A stretch of DNA of 64,000 bases from JBBECE01 sp040881985 (GTDB lineage: Bacteria > Pseudomonadota > Alphaproteobacteria > Rhizobiales > Devosiaceae), in the NCBI GenBank assembly GCA_040881985.1, contig JBBECE010000024.1, positions 35,631 to 99,630 on the forward strand, given 5' to 3'. A program made the position numbers and the translations under genes. Shown here piece after piece: positions 35,005 to 44,441 of the stretch (position 1 is the first letter of the stretch; each line of letters begins with the position of its first letter). The notes beneath the pieces are model-generated. The model was given only the letters and a program-made list of their open reading frames with translations, made no database searches and was not told the DNA's origin.

Positions 35005-35397
35005 TTACAATTCGTTCGCATGCATCCGGGCAAGGTATCTTTGGAAGGCCAAGAGCAAGACGCTGGCGAGCAGCATCAGCAAGCGAATGGCGAAACCGAC
35101 GATGCCGACGCTGACCCAATTGGGGCGAAGTAGAGAGAACAGCAACTCCCCGCCATTGGCGGCGATCACCAAAACCGCCCCCCAGGTCGCATAGCCCCAA
35201 AGCCCGACCGCCGCGAAAAGCCGCATCAGTACGAAAGCGGCGAGCGCCCAGAAGGCAATCGGGCCGTAGGCGGCAACGGGACTGTCGCCCCCGCCCGGCA
35301 AACCGAGCAGCCGCCCGCAATCGATCAGCCCGTGGCCGAGGGTGATCACCGCAATGAGACGCGCATAGGGCGCGATCGGGGCGGCGCTGAGGCTCAT
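35005..35397 (-). CDS. DUF6163 family membrane protein
   Basis: 130 residues with four predicted membrane helices (LIAVITLGHGLIDC, AFWALAAFVLMRLFAAVG, YATWGAVLVIAANGGELLFS, AIRLLMLLASVLLLAFQ). GGAGA six bases before the ATG fixes the start. In Rhizobiales this family lies between ldtR and hemB, as here. Function unknown; conservation next to ldtR suggests a cell-envelope role. Confidence 0.8.
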   Translation of the reverse strand: MSLSAAPIAPYARLIAVITLGHGLIDCGRLLGLPGGGDSPVAAYGPIAFWALAAFVLMRLFAAVGLWGYATWGAVLVIAANGGELLFSLLRPNWVSVGIVGFAIRLLMLLASVLLLAFQRYLARMHANEL

Positions 35398-35539
35398 CCA
35401 AATCTCCGCATCCGGGCTGCGATATAGGCTCCGGAGCGCGCGGACAAGGGTTGGACCCGTTGACGCCGATCCAGCCGCGCGCTTTCAAGCGGCCCGGCCG
35501 CCTGCTACAGAGACCCACTCTAAACCCCGAGGGTTACCA

Positions 35540-36556
35540 ATGGCCAAAAGGGCGCTGCCGCGCCACGACATGAGCTTCCTCGAAGGCCGTCGGCCCAGGC
35601 GGCTCAGGCAAGCCGGCTGGATCAGGGAACTGGTGCGTGAGACCGTCCTGACCGCGCACGATCTCGTCTGGCCGATTTTTATCGAAGAAGGCAAGAATTC
35701 GCGCTCTTCGATCAGGACCATGCCGGGAGTCGAGCGGCTGACGATCGATCTTGCGGTAGCGGCGGCGAAGGCGGCGCGCGCCGAGGGGATTCCGGCGCTG
35801 GCGCTTTTTCCCAATACGCCGGACCGGCTGCGAACCGAGACGGCCGCCGAGGCCTGCAATCCCGACAATCTGATGTGCCGGGCGCTGAGCGCGATCAAAT
35901 CGGCGGTGCCCGAAATCGGGCTCATCGCCGATACCGCGCTCGACGAATATTCGAGCGACGGGCAGGACGGGCTGGTGCGCGGCGGCGTGGTGCTCAATGA
36001 CGAGACCGTCGAGGTGATGGTCAAGGTGGCGCTGGTCCAGGCGAAGGCTGGCGCCGACATCATCGCACCCTCCGACATGATGGACGGGCGGGTCGGCGCG
36101 ATCCGCCGCGCGCTCGATGCCGAGGGGCACGAGCAAACGCTGATCATGAGCTATGCGGCGAAGTTCGCTTCGGTGTTTTACGGGCCTTTCCGCGAGGCGG
36201 TCGGCTCGGGCAAGCGCCTGAAGGGCGACAAGCTGACTTATCAGCTCGACATCGCCAATCGCGAAGAAGCGCTGCGCGAGGTCGCCGCGGATATCGAGGA
36301 GGGCGCCGACATGGTGATGGTGAAGCCCGGCCTGCCGTATCTCGACATTATCGGCGAGGTCAAAGCCGAGTTCGGCGTACCGGTCTTCGCCTACCAGGTC
36401 TCGGGCGAGTACGCGATGATTGCGTTCGCGGCAAAGGCGGGTGCCTTCGACCGGCAGGCGGCGATCCTTGAAAGCCTTCTGGCGTTCAAGCGGGCCGGGT
36501 GCGCCGGCATCCTCACTTACTTCGCCCTTGAGGCGGCGCGGGCGCTGAACCGGTAG
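35540..36556 (+). CDS. hemB: Delta-aminolevulinic acid dehydratase (porphobilinogen synthase)
   Basis: Joins two 5-aminolevulinate molecules to porphobilinogen in heme synthesis. 338 residues. Both Schiff-base Lys regions are visible: MSYAAKFASVFYGPFR (about 207) and DMVMVKPGLPYLDI (about 261), plus the FPNTPDRLRTE and YQVSGEYAMI motifs. The metal site CRALSAIKSAVPEIGLIADTALDEYSSDGQDG lacks the three-Cys zinc set (Asp-rich instead), suggesting a magnesium-dependent enzyme. GAGGG lies before the ATG. Confidence 0.96.
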   Translation: MAKRALPRHDMSFLEGRRPRRLRQAGWIRELVRETVLTAHDLVWPIFIEEGKNSRSSIRTMPGVERLTIDLAVAAAKAARAEGIPALALFPNTPDRLRTETAAEACNPDNLMCRALSAIKSAVPEIGLIADTALDEYSSDGQDGLVRGGVVLNDETVEVMVKVALVQAKAGADIIAPSDMMDGRVGAIRRALDAEGHEQTLIMSYAAKFASVFYGPFREAVGSGKRLKGDKLTYQLDIANREEALREVAADIEEGADMVMVKPGLPYLDIIGEVKAEFGVPVFAYQVSGEYAMIAFAAKAGAFDRQAAILESLLAFKRAGCAGILTYFALEAARALNR

Positions 36557-36598
36557 AGCGGTGTTGTCTGTGCGTGCGAGGTGAGGCGGCGGCTCGCC

Positions 36599-36626
36599 TT
36601 GACGCGGTGGTCCAATGGCATACAAA
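36599..36626 (+). promoter_or_regulatory. Candidate sigma-70 promoter of the sugar ABC operon
   Basis: TTGACG at 36599-36604 and TACAAA at 36621-36626 with a 16-bp spacer. It overlaps the ATG at 36615, which argues that translation starts further down, at the TTG of 36675. Confidence 0.4.
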
Positions 36627-36674
36627 CGTCGTCAAAATTGTATCGGCTCAACCGATGCGCATGGGGAGGAAAGC

Positions 36675-37472
36675 TTGCCAGAACCGGCCGGCGAAGAAGT
36701 TGCTTCTTCAGACGGGTCCTACCGGCACATTGTGCGGTTGGAGAACGTTCAGAAATACTTCGGTGCGGTGCATGCCCTGCGCGACATTTCCCTGGCCATC
36801 GATCGCAACGAAATCATCGGCCTGATCGGCGATAACGGCGCCGGCAAATCGACGCTGATCAAGGTGATGACCGGCGTCATACCACCAACTTCGGGGCGCA
36901 TCTTCATTCGCGACGCCGAAGTAGATCCGTCCGAATATTCAGTCCGGATGGCGCATGATCTTTCCATCGAGACGGTCTATCAGGACCGCTCGCTTGCCGA
37001 CAAGCAGCCGCTATGGCGCAATTTCTTCGTCGGCCGGCAGATCGTCAATCGCTTCGGCTTTATCGACATCAAACAAGAGAAACAGATCGCCAACGACATT
37101 CTGACCAATGTCATCGGCTTTCGGGGCACAGGAATTACCGTCGATTCGACGGTCGCGCACCTTTCCGGCGGCGAGCGTCAGGGCATCGCCATCGGGCGGG
37201 CCATGCACTACAATGCCGACCTCATCGTCCTCGACGAGCCAACCGCCGCGCTGGGCGTCGCCGAAGTACGCAAAGTCATTGATTTCGTACGACGAATCAA
37301 GAGTTCGGGCCGCGCTTGCATCTACATCGAGCACAATCTCGCGCACGTCCACGAGGTCGCCGACCGCCTGATAATTCTCGACCGTGGCCGGATCGTCAGC
37401 GAGACGGTGCCGAAAAACATGTCGGTGATCGAGCTGACGGAATTCCTGATCGAATTGCAGCACGGGGCTTGA
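36675..37472 (+). CDS. Sugar ABC transporter ATP-binding protein (FrcA-like)
   Basis: Single-domain ATPase, 265 residues. Seen: Walker A GDNGAGKST, Q-loop VYQDRSLAD, signature LSGGERQGIAIGRAM, Walker B LIVLDEPTAAL and H-loop region IEHNLAHVHEVADR. Start choice: GGGGAGGA five bases before TTG 36675 gives the usual length of this family (about 260); the longer frame from ATG 36615 overlaps the likely promoter. It forms an operon with permease and binding-protein genes in the order ATPase-permease-binding protein, unlike the frcBCA order of Sinorhizobium. Base use looks less G+C-rich than its neighbours. Confidence 0.9.
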   Translation: MPEPAGEEVASSDGSYRHIVRLENVQKYFGAVHALRDISLAIDRNEIIGLIGDNGAGKSTLIKVMTGVIPPTSGRIFIRDAEVDPSEYSVRMAHDLSIETVYQDRSLADKQPLWRNFFVGRQIVNRFGFIDIKQEKQIANDILTNVIGFRGTGITVDSTVAHLSGGERQGIAIGRAMHYNADLIVLDEPTAALGVAEVRKVIDFVRRIKSSGRACIYIEHNLAHVHEVADRLIILDRGRIVSETVPKNMSVIELTEFLIELQHGA

Positions 37473-37486
37473 GGCGGCGAAACACG

Positions 37487-38590
37487 ATGGCCAAGCAAAC
37501 CGCCCCGCCCTTGCTCAATCGGATCGAAGGCCTGCCAATCATATTGGTCTTCGTGTTGCTTCTGGCGCTGTTCATGTACTTGGCGCCGAACGTTTTCCTG
37601 CGGCCGTTCCAATACACGACATTCCTTTCGACCCTGCCTCCGGTGATTCTTCTGGCGGTCGGCCTCACTTTCGTGATCGGCGCTGGCGAAATCGACCTTT
37701 GCTTCCCCGCGATTCTCGGCTTTTCGGGATTTATTTTCGCGGTTCTTTTCAAGGAATACCAGCTCGGCTGGCTGGCTGTGGTGCTGGCCATTGCCTCCGG
37801 CATGCTGGTCGGCTTCATCAACGGGCTGCTGGTCGCCAAGGTCGGCATCCCTTCGTTCATTGCCACCCTCGGTACGCAGTTCTTTTGGTACGGCATGGCG
37901 GCGGTACTGTCGGGAGGCAAGTCCTATGCGATGCGCGGCGCCGAAGAGAGCCAGGTCTGGCAATGGCTTGTTGGCCGGCCTTTCGCGGGCACCGGTAGTG
38001 CCGATTGGGTGCAACAAATTCCAATCCAGTCGCTGTGGACTGCGATTGCCGTCGTAGTGCTTTGGGTCGTTCTCAAACGCCACCGGTTCGGCGAGCACAT
38101 ATTGTTCATCGGCGATTCCAACGAAGTGTCGCGTGTTGTCGGCATCGATGTCGACCGCGAAAAGATCAAACTGTTTGTCCTGATGGGAACCCTGGCTTCA
38201 ATCGCCGCGATCTTCCTGACGTTGGAGAACAAGAACTATTTCGGCAATCAGGGCCAAGGTTACCTGCTGATCGCGATCGCCTCGGTGCTGATCGGCGGGA
38301 CCTCGATTTTCGGCGGCCGAGCCACGATCGTCGGCACGATATTCGGCTGCTTCATCATCGCCATCGTCGAGCCCGGCCTCGTTGCGACCGGCCTTACCGG
38401 CGCCTGGGTCAACACGGTTCGCGGACTGGTGTTTTTGGTCGCGATCATTTTCTATCTCAATGTCGACGAGCCTCAGCGGCGACGCGCCTTCTTCGCGCGC
38501 CTGCGGGGCACGCAGAACTTCGGCCGCAAGAAAGCGGCCGAACATAGCGCTGCATCTTCCGCCAAAATGGGGGAAGGCGACGCGCGTTAA
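37487..38590 (+). CDS. Sugar ABC transporter permease (RbsC/FrcC-like)
   Basis: 367 residues from the ATG at 37487, 14 bp after the ATPase stop. About nine to ten membrane helices and the BPD_transp_2 family pattern: TFVIGAGEIDLCFPAILG, FINGLLVAKVGIPSFIATLGT and ASVLIGGTSIFGGRATIVGT. A C-terminal cytoplasmic tail (RRRAFFARLRGTQNFGRKK) is longer than usual. Carries a monosaccharide or polyol; the substrate is not identifiable from sequence. Confidence 0.92.
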   Translation: MAKQTAPPLLNRIEGLPIILVFVLLLALFMYLAPNVFLRPFQYTTFLSTLPPVILLAVGLTFVIGAGEIDLCFPAILGFSGFIFAVLFKEYQLGWLAVVLAIASGMLVGFINGLLVAKVGIPSFIATLGTQFFWYGMAAVLSGGKSYAMRGAEESQVWQWLVGRPFAGTGSADWVQQIPIQSLWTAIAVVVLWVVLKRHRFGEHILFIGDSNEVSRVVGIDVDREKIKLFVLMGTLASIAAIFLTLENKNYFGNQGQGYLLIAIASVLIGGTSIFGGRATIVGTIFGCFIIAIVEPGLVATGLTGAWVNTVRGLVFLVAIIFYLNVDEPQRRRAFFARLRGTQNFGRKKAAEHSAASSAKMGEGDAR

Positions 38591-38608
38591 AGCAAGGGAG
38601 GAACCAAA

Positions 38609-39595
38609 ATGCGTATGAGTAAATTCCTGTTGGCGGGGGCGGCCGCAGCGGCGCTGCTCGGCGGGGCCGGTCCGGCCTCTGCCCAGATGATCGGTGAGGG
38701 CATCACCATGTACATGCAGATGGGCGGCAACGCCGGCGACGGCGCCACGCTTGCCCGCCAAACCGGCGCCACACAGGCCGCCGCCGCATTCGGCGTTGAC
38801 CTCAGGGCGCAATTCTCCGCATGGGCGCCAGAGACGATGATCAACCAGTTCAAGGATGCGGTCGCCGCAAGCCCGACTTGCATCGAGATCATGGGCCATC
38901 CGGGCTCGACCGCGTTCCATGATCTGGTTGCTCAGGCCGTCGGCCAGGGCATCATCGTCACTGTCGGCAACTCGCCGATGACCGACCTGCAAGACGAGTT
39001 CGGCACCAGAGGCATGGGCTACGCCGGTGTCGATCTTTATGTCGGCGGCCAGATCACCGCCAACTACATGCTCGCCCAGGGCCTCAAGGCGGGAGACGAG
39101 GCGATGGTCTATGGACCGTTCAGCCAGGCCGAACGCAGCAAGTCGGAGACCGGCCTCGCGGATACCCTCGAAGCGGCCGGCCTGACGGTCGAGCGCCTCG
39201 ACATCTCGCAGGAAATCAACAGCGACGCGAGCCTGGCGATACCGTTCTTGACTGCCTACATTCAGGCTCACCCCAATCTGAAGGCGATCGGCACCCAGCA
39301 CGGCTCGATCACCGGCATGATGGCTGAGATCCTGACCAAGGCTGGAAAGCAGCCAGGCGACATCATCGTCGGCGGCATCGACCTCGCTCCTTCGACAATC
39401 GACGGTCTGAAATCGGGCTATGTCTCGGCGACGCTCGACCAGCTCCTCTACCTGCAAGGCTTCTTGCCGGTCCTGCAGTGCGTGCTGACCTCGAAATACA
39501 AAATGCCGGGCCTGAACATCAACACCGGCGCCGGCGCTGTCACGCCGGAGTCGATAGACGCACTGGTACCCCTGATCGAGGCGGGCATCCGGTAA
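38609..39595 (+). CDS. Sugar ABC transporter periplasmic binding protein
   Basis: 328 residues: signal peptide MRMSKFLLAGAAAAALLGGAGPASA, then a periplasmic-binding type 1 (Peripla_BP_4) fold with MQMGGNAGDGATLARQTGAT, FKDAVAASPTCIEIMGHPGS, VGGIDLAPSTIDGLKSGYVSATLDQ. AGGGAGG ahead of the ATG is a strong ribosome binding site. Two Cys (about 92 and 291) could form a disulfide. Last gene of the operon, followed by a clear terminator. Confidence 0.92.
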   Translation: MRMSKFLLAGAAAAALLGGAGPASAQMIGEGITMYMQMGGNAGDGATLARQTGATQAAAAFGVDLRAQFSAWAPETMINQFKDAVAASPTCIEIMGHPGSTAFHDLVAQAVGQGIIVTVGNSPMTDLQDEFGTRGMGYAGVDLYVGGQITANYMLAQGLKAGDEAMVYGPFSQAERSKSETGLADTLEAAGLTVERLDISQEINSDASLAIPFLTAYIQAHPNLKAIGTQHGSITGMMAEILTKAGKQPGDIIVGGIDLAPSTIDGLKSGYVSATLDQLLYLQGFLPVLQCVLTSKYKMPGLNINTGAGAVTPESIDALVPLIEAGIR

Positions 39596-39618
39596 GTCCG
39601 TCAACGGTCTATACGGAA

Positions 39619-39652
39619 GAACGCGCCGCCCTGCCGGCGCGTTCTCTTTTTT
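39619..39652 (+). terminator. Rho-independent terminator of the sugar ABC operon
   Basis: Stem GAACGCGCCG-(6 nt)-CGGCGCGTTC followed by CTCTTTTTT. Located 23 bp after the binding-protein stop. Confidence 0.92.
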
Positions 39653-39743
39653 GGGGGGATGAACTCCCCACCGACTTTGCCTCGCCCCGCCCTTGTCGCC
39701 GGGCCTGAACTGCCTATCTGAAGGACGCAGTGTGGAGGCTCAA

Positions 39744-40289
39744 ATGGCCGAGAATGTGTTTGGCTGGGTGGTGCGCGACGACCTTCCCGATCCGGCGGCC
39801 GCGCCCGAACTGTTCGACGGGTTGCTGACTCGCCGGGTGATGGCGTTCGTCATCGACACCGTGCTGATGACGGTGCTGATCTCGATCGCCGCGGTGGTCC
39901 TGGCGATCGCCGGCGTGCTGACGCTGGGCATCGCCTGGCTCGGCTACTTCGTTCTGGTGCCGGCGGTAATCGTCTTCTACTACGCCACAACGCTTGGCTC
40001 GCCGATGCGGGCAACCCCCGGCATGAAGGCGATGGATGTCGTGCTCACCCCGACCCGGACCAAACCGCTCGACGGGATGCGGGCGATCCTGCATCCGCTG
40101 GTCTTCTGGGTGACCATCTGGGCGTTCTGGCCGCTGCTGCTGCTGGGTCTCTTCACCGCCCGCCGCCAACTGATGCACGACCTCATCGTCGGCACGCTGA
40201 TGGTGCGGCGCTCGCCGATGGAGCGGCACTGGAACGCGGAAGCGCCCGACCATCCAATGTCCCGCCGGGAACAGCGGCGCTACACGTAA
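39744..40289 (+). CDS. RDD family membrane protein
   Basis: 181 residues from the ATG at 39744, with TGGAGG six bases upstream. RDD domain with three to four helices (the family Arg and two Asp appear as LTRRVMAFVIDTVLMT and TPGMKAMDVVL) and the end RRQLMHDLIVGTLMVRR. Possible sodium or proton transport role has been suggested for some relatives; here function is unknown. Its neighbour bpt follows 96 bp later. Confidence 0.88.
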   Translation: MAENVFGWVVRDDLPDPAAAPELFDGLLTRRVMAFVIDTVLMTVLISIAAVVLAIAGVLTLGIAWLGYFVLVPAVIVFYYATTLGSPMRATPGMKAMDVVLTPTRTKPLDGMRAILHPLVFWVTIWAFWPLLLLGLFTARRQLMHDLIVGTLMVRRSPMERHWNAEAPDHPMSRREQRRYT

Positions 40290-40385
40290 GTACGACCGGT
40301 TCGGGAAGCGCCGCGTCGGTCGATCTCTGCTTGGTTGCGCCCTGAGGGTGCGGAGTCTAGACTCGGCGGCGCAGCCGGTGCCCTG

Positions 40386-41117
40386 ATGACCCAACAGAAA
40401 CCCGAACAGGCCCAATTCTATCTCACCGCGCCGATGCCCTGCCCCTATCTCGAGGGCAGAATGGAGCGCAAGCTCTTCACCCATTTGAGCGGACGGCGCG
40501 CCGTGGCAATGCATGCGCTGCTCGCCCAACACGGGTTCCGGCGCAGCCAGAACATCATCTACCGGCCCGCCTGCGAGGGTTGCTCGGCCTGCGAGTCGGC
40601 GCGCCTGCTGGTCACCGAGTTTTCGCCGAGCCGGACGCAGCGCCGGATCGCCAGGCGCAACGCCGACGTCGCCTCCTCGGAAACATTTCCGCAGGCGAGC
40701 GTCGCCCAATACGACCTGTTCAAGCGCTATCTCTACGCCCGGCATGCCTTCGGCGGGATGACCACGATGTCTTTCCTCGACTACGAATTCATGGTCGAGG
40801 ACACGCCCGTGCAATCGCTGGTGGTCGAATATGCGATCGGCCAGCCCGACGGCACGAGCCGGCTCGTCGGGGTGGCGCTGACCGACGTGCTGCCGGATGG
40901 GCTGTCGATGGTCTATTCCTTCTTCGATCCGGACCTCAAGGGCCGCAGCCTCGGCAGCTTGATGATTCTCGATCATGTCGAGCGGGCCCGCGCCGCGGGC
41001 CTGCCGCATGTGTATTTGGGCTACTGGGTCAAGGATTCGCCCAAAATGGCGTACAAGGGGTCGTTCAGGCCGCTCGAGACACTGGTGGGCGGCCAGCGCT
41101 GGCGCCGGGCCGACTGA
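40386..41117 (+). CDS. bpt: Aspartate/glutamate leucyltransferase
   Basis: Adds leucine from Leu-tRNA to N-terminal Asp or Glu, feeding the N-end rule pathway to ClpS/ClpAP. 243 residues with the Ate1-like pattern: FYLTAPMPCPYLEGRMERKLFTHL, IYRPACEGCSACESARL (conserved Cys cluster) and LGSLMILDHVERARAAGLPHVYLGYWV near the end. ATG at 40386 begins the family N-terminus (MTQQ); the upstream frame opens with TTG. Confidence 0.94.
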   Translation: MTQQKPEQAQFYLTAPMPCPYLEGRMERKLFTHLSGRRAVAMHALLAQHGFRRSQNIIYRPACEGCSACESARLLVTEFSPSRTQRRIARRNADVASSETFPQASVAQYDLFKRYLYARHAFGGMTTMSFLDYEFMVEDTPVQSLVVEYAIGQPDGTSRLVGVALTDVLPDGLSMVYSFFDPDLKGRSLGSLMILDHVERARAAGLPHVYLGYWVKDSPKMAYKGSFRPLETLVGGQRWRRAD

Positions 41118-41150
41118 GAGCCCCACCGCCTCTCTGACGGGACGGCCGGA

Positions 41151-42152
41151 TTGATCTTCAAATTGCTTTGGCGGTTGATCGTCTTCGGCGCCGGGGCGCT
41201 GACCGTGCTCGGGGCGCTTGGGGCGATCGCGGGCCTCTTGGGCGTAGTCTGGCCGGCGCTCGATCTATTCAACCACGTCCAGCTTGCCCTATTGCCGCTG
41301 ACGTTCGTTGGGCTGCTGTTGGGGCTCGCGGTGTTGCGGCGGCAACCGCTGCGCGGTATCGTTGTCAGCCTCGCGGCGACCGGATTCCTTGCTTCGGTGA
41401 CGGTGACGGCGCCGGAATTCGTCGCCACGATGGCGCCGCGGCCGGCGCCGCTCGCCGACCGGCCGGTCATCCGGCTGATGACGTTCAACATCTACGCCAA
41501 CAACCGGCAGCTGAGCCGGGTGATCGAACCGGTCATCGCAACTGATCCCGACATCTTGCTGGTCCAGGAATATTGGCTCGATTTCCGCCCCGAGCTCGAC
41601 GGACTATTCGAGGCCATTTTTCCCTATTCGATCCGCTGTCGGGGCGGGCAGCGTGCTTTCATCGCGCTGTTTTCGAAAACCCCGTTTAGGGTCGCGCCCG
41701 GCCATGCCTGCACCGACCTCCCCGGAGAGGGCGGACGGGTGGCGCGGATCTCGGTTCGCCTGACCGATTCCGGCGGACGCGTCTTCACGGTGATGACGAC
41801 GCACCTCGATTGGCCCTACCCGTCCGAGCGGCAGATGCTGCAAATGGCCGAACTAAGCCAGGCGGCGAGCGCGGTGCCCGGCCCGTTGCTCATCGCGGGC
41901 GATTTCAACTCGACCCCATTCTCGCAGGCGCTACGCACCTTTACCCGCGAGAACGGATTGACGCGGGAGACGCGGTTGCTGCCGACCTGGCCGGCCGAAT
42001 TCTTCCATGGATCACCTGTCGACCTGCCGCTCTTTTTGCCGCTCGACCAGGTGATGGTCCGCGGCGGGATCTGGGTTCTCGACGTCGAGCGCAGCGCCTC
42101 GTCCGGCGGCTCGGATCATTTCCCGGTCGTCGTCGATTTTTCGGTCGACTAG
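41151..42152 (+). CDS. Endonuclease/exonuclease/phosphatase family protein, membrane-anchored
   Basis: 333 residues starting with TTG. About three N-terminal membrane helices, then an EEP domain in the periplasm: MTFNIYANNRQLSRVIEPV, DPDILLVQEYW (catalytic Glu), TTHLDWPYPSERQMLQM, IAGDFNSTPFSQALRTF (catalytic Asp/Asn) and GGSDHFPVVVDF (catalytic His). Catalytic set complete. May hydrolyse DNA or phospholipid; substrate not known. Convergent with parC, three bases apart. Confidence 0.88.
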   Translation: MIFKLLWRLIVFGAGALTVLGALGAIAGLLGVVWPALDLFNHVQLALLPLTFVGLLLGLAVLRRQPLRGIVVSLAATGFLASVTVTAPEFVATMAPRPAPLADRPVIRLMTFNIYANNRQLSRVIEPVIATDPDILLVQEYWLDFRPELDGLFEAIFPYSIRCRGGQRAFIALFSKTPFRVAPGHACTDLPGEGGRVARISVRLTDSGGRVFTVMTTHLDWPYPSERQMLQMAELSQAASAVPGPLLIAGDFNSTPFSQALRTFTRENGLTRETRLLPTWPAEFFHGSPVDLPLFLPLDQVMVRGGIWVLDVERSASSGGSDHFPVVVDFSVD

Positions 42153-42155
42153 GGA

Positions 42156-44408
42156 TCAGGCGCGGAAACGGTTGTTGCGGGGAAAGCCCGCCGGCGGCAG
42201 GCGGCCGGCCTGAGCCCGTTCGCCGACCCAGTCGGCCAGTTCCGCCATCGGCTTGACGAAGACGCGCCCGGAAGTGTCGGTCCAACTGAGCCCTTCCCTG
42301 CCGGAAAAGACGCTGACGTCGGCGAGGGCGCCGCCCTTGGCGTACTTTTGCAGGCGAACGCCTTTGCCGCGCGCCATTTCCGGCAAATCCTTCAAGCGGA
42401 AGATCAGGAGCTTCCGGTTGGTGCCGATGACGGCGACGCGGTCGCCGATGGCGGGCACGATGGCGCGGGCTTCCGACGGCGATTTGACGTTGAGAACCTG
42501 CTTGCCCTTGCGGGTGTTGGCGATGAGTTCGTCCTCGGCGACGAGGAACCCGTCGCCCCGGTCGGAGACGATGAGGCGTTTCGCCCCCGGCGTATGGACA
42601 ACGAGATCAACCACGTCGGAGCCCTCCTCCATGTCGAGCATGATGCGGACCGGCTCGCCGTTGCCGCGGCCCCCGGGCAGCCGGTCGGCGCCAAGCGTGA
42701 AGACTTTGCCGGCAGTCGAAAGCAGCAGAAGCTTGTCGGTCGTCTGGGCATGCAGGAACAGCTTCAGCCGGTCATCGGACTTGAAGACGAGGTTGGCGAT
42801 GTCTTCGCTATGGCCCCTGAGCGCCCTGATCCATCCCTTTTCGCTCAGGACCACGGTAATCGGCTCGCGCTCGATCATCGCGGCCTCGATGTCGGCGAGA
42901 TCGGCATCGGGGGCCTCTCCGAACGTGGTGCGGCGGGCGCCGAGCGGGGTCTTGGGTCCATAGGCCTGCTTCAAGTCCTGGATTTCGGCGGAGATGGCGC
43001 CCCATTGGCGTTTTGGCGCGCCGAGGAGCTTTTGCAGCTTCTCCTCTTCGACGGTCAGGCCATTGTGCTCGGTGCGGATCTCGATCTCCTCGAGCTTGCG
43101 CAGGGCCCTCAGCCGCATGTTGAGGATCGCCTCGGCCTGATTGTCGGTGATTTTGAATCGCTTCATCATCACTTTTTTCGGCTCGTCCGCCTCGCGGATG
43201 ATCTTGATGACCGCGTCGAGATTGAGATAGGCGACGAGATAGCCGCCGAGGACTTCGAGCCGGCGGGCGATCGCTGCCAGCCGGTGTTCGGTGCGCCGAA
43301 CCAGCACGATCTTGCGGTGTCCGAGCCACGCCTTCAGCGCCTCGGCGAGGCTCATCACCTTTGGCACCGTGCCGCGGTCGAGGACGTTCATATTGAGCGG
43401 AAAGCGGGTTTCGAGATCGGTCAGCTTGAAGAGCGATTCCATCAAGAGAACGGGATCGACGGCGCGGCTCCTCGGCTCGAGCACCAGGCGCACGTCCTCG
43501 GCGGATTCGTCGCGGACATCCTTGAGAAGCGTCAGCTTCTTGTTGAGCAGGAGCTCGGCGATCTTTTCGACAAGCCGCGACTTCGGCACCTGATAGGGGA
43601 TTTCGGTGACGACGATCTGGTATGTGCCGTTGCCGGTGTCTTCGCGCGCCCAGCGGGCGCGGAGGCGAAAACCGCCGCGGCCGGTCTCGTAGGCCTCAAC
43701 GATCGCAGCGCGATTCTCGACCAGGACGCCGCCGGTCGGGAAGTCGGGGCCCTTGACGAACTGGACAAGCTCGCTGGACTTTGCCTTGGGCGAATTGATG
43801 AGATGCAGCGCCGCCTCGCAGAGTTCGGCAACATTGTGCGGCGGGATCGAGGTCGCCATGCCGACCGCGATACCGGAGGAGCCGTTGGCGAGGAGATTGG
43901 GAAAGTTCGCCGGCAGGACCAGCGGCTCCTCCTCATCGCCGTCGTAAGTAAGGCGGAAATCGACGGCGTTCTCGGCAATGCCTTCAAGCAGCCGCGCCGC
44001 CACATCTGTAAGCCGCGCCTCGGTGTAACGCTGGGCGGCGGCGCCGTCACCGTCGATATTGCCGAAATTGCCCTGCCCGTCGACGAGCGGATAACGTGCG
44101 GCGAAATCCTGGGCTAGGCGAACCAGCGCGTCATAGACCGATTGCTCGCCATGCGGATGGAACTTGCCAATGACGTCGCCGACGACGCGCGCCGACTTCT
44201 TGTAGCCCTCGCCCGGATCGAGATGCAGCAGCCGCATGGCGTGAAGGATGCGGCGATGGACGGGCTTCAGCCCGTCGCGGGCGTCGGGCAGCGCCCGTTG
44301 CGTGATGGTCGAGAGCGCATATTGCAGATAGCGCTCCTCGAGCGCCTGGCGCAGATCGACGATCTGGACGTCGTCGGGTTTTCGGTCACGGGTCGCCGCC
44401 TTGGCCAT
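42156..44408 (-). CDS. parC: DNA topoisomerase IV subunit A
   Basis: Decatenates daughter chromosomes with ParE. 750 residues, normal length. Seen: LPDARDGLKPVHRRILHAM, VVGDVIGKFHPHGEQSVYDALVR, catalytic Tyr about 128 in AAQRYTEARLT, and the C-terminal beta-propeller repeats (residues about 500-750) with GxRLQKYAKGG-like motifs. A ParC-type rather than GyrA-type tail: the GyrA box is missing. Last gene in the rnc-era-recO direction, 33 bp after recO. Confidence 0.95.
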   Translation of the reverse strand: MAKAATRDRKPDDVQIVDLRQALEERYLQYALSTITQRALPDARDGLKPVHRRILHAMRLLHLDPGEGYKKSARVVGDVIGKFHPHGEQSVYDALVRLAQDFAARYPLVDGQGNFGNIDGDGAAAQRYTEARLTDVAARLLEGIAENAVDFRLTYDGDEEEPLVLPANFPNLLANGSSGIAVGMATSIPPHNVAELCEAALHLINSPKAKSSELVQFVKGPDFPTGGVLVENRAAIVEAYETGRGGFRLRARWAREDTGNGTYQIVVTEIPYQVPKSRLVEKIAELLLNKKLTLLKDVRDESAEDVRLVLEPRSRAVDPVLLMESLFKLTDLETRFPLNMNVLDRGTVPKVMSLAEALKAWLGHRKIVLVRRTEHRLAAIARRLEVLGGYLVAYLNLDAVIKIIREADEPKKVMMKRFKITDNQAEAILNMRLRALRKLEEIEIRTEHNGLTVEEEKLQKLLGAPKRQWGAISAEIQDLKQAYGPKTPLGARRTTFGEAPDADLADIEAAMIEREPITVVLSEKGWIRALRGHSEDIANLVFKSDDRLKLFLHAQTTDKLLLLSTAGKVFTLGADRLPGGRGNGEPVRIMLDMEEGSDVVDLVVHTPGAKRLIVSDRGDGFLVAEDELIANTRKGKQVLNVKSPSEARAIVPAIGDRVAVIGTNRKLLIFRLKDLPEMARGKGVRLQKYAKGGALADVSVFSGREGLSWTDTSGRVFVKPMAELADWVGERAQAGRLPPAGFPRNNRFRA

Positions 44409-44441
44409 GCTCGTCTCGCCTCTCAGCCGAATCGCAGGCGA

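Noticed and set aside
42348..44117. 589-codon plus-strand frame
   Set aside because: Antisense of parC, whose motifs are complete.
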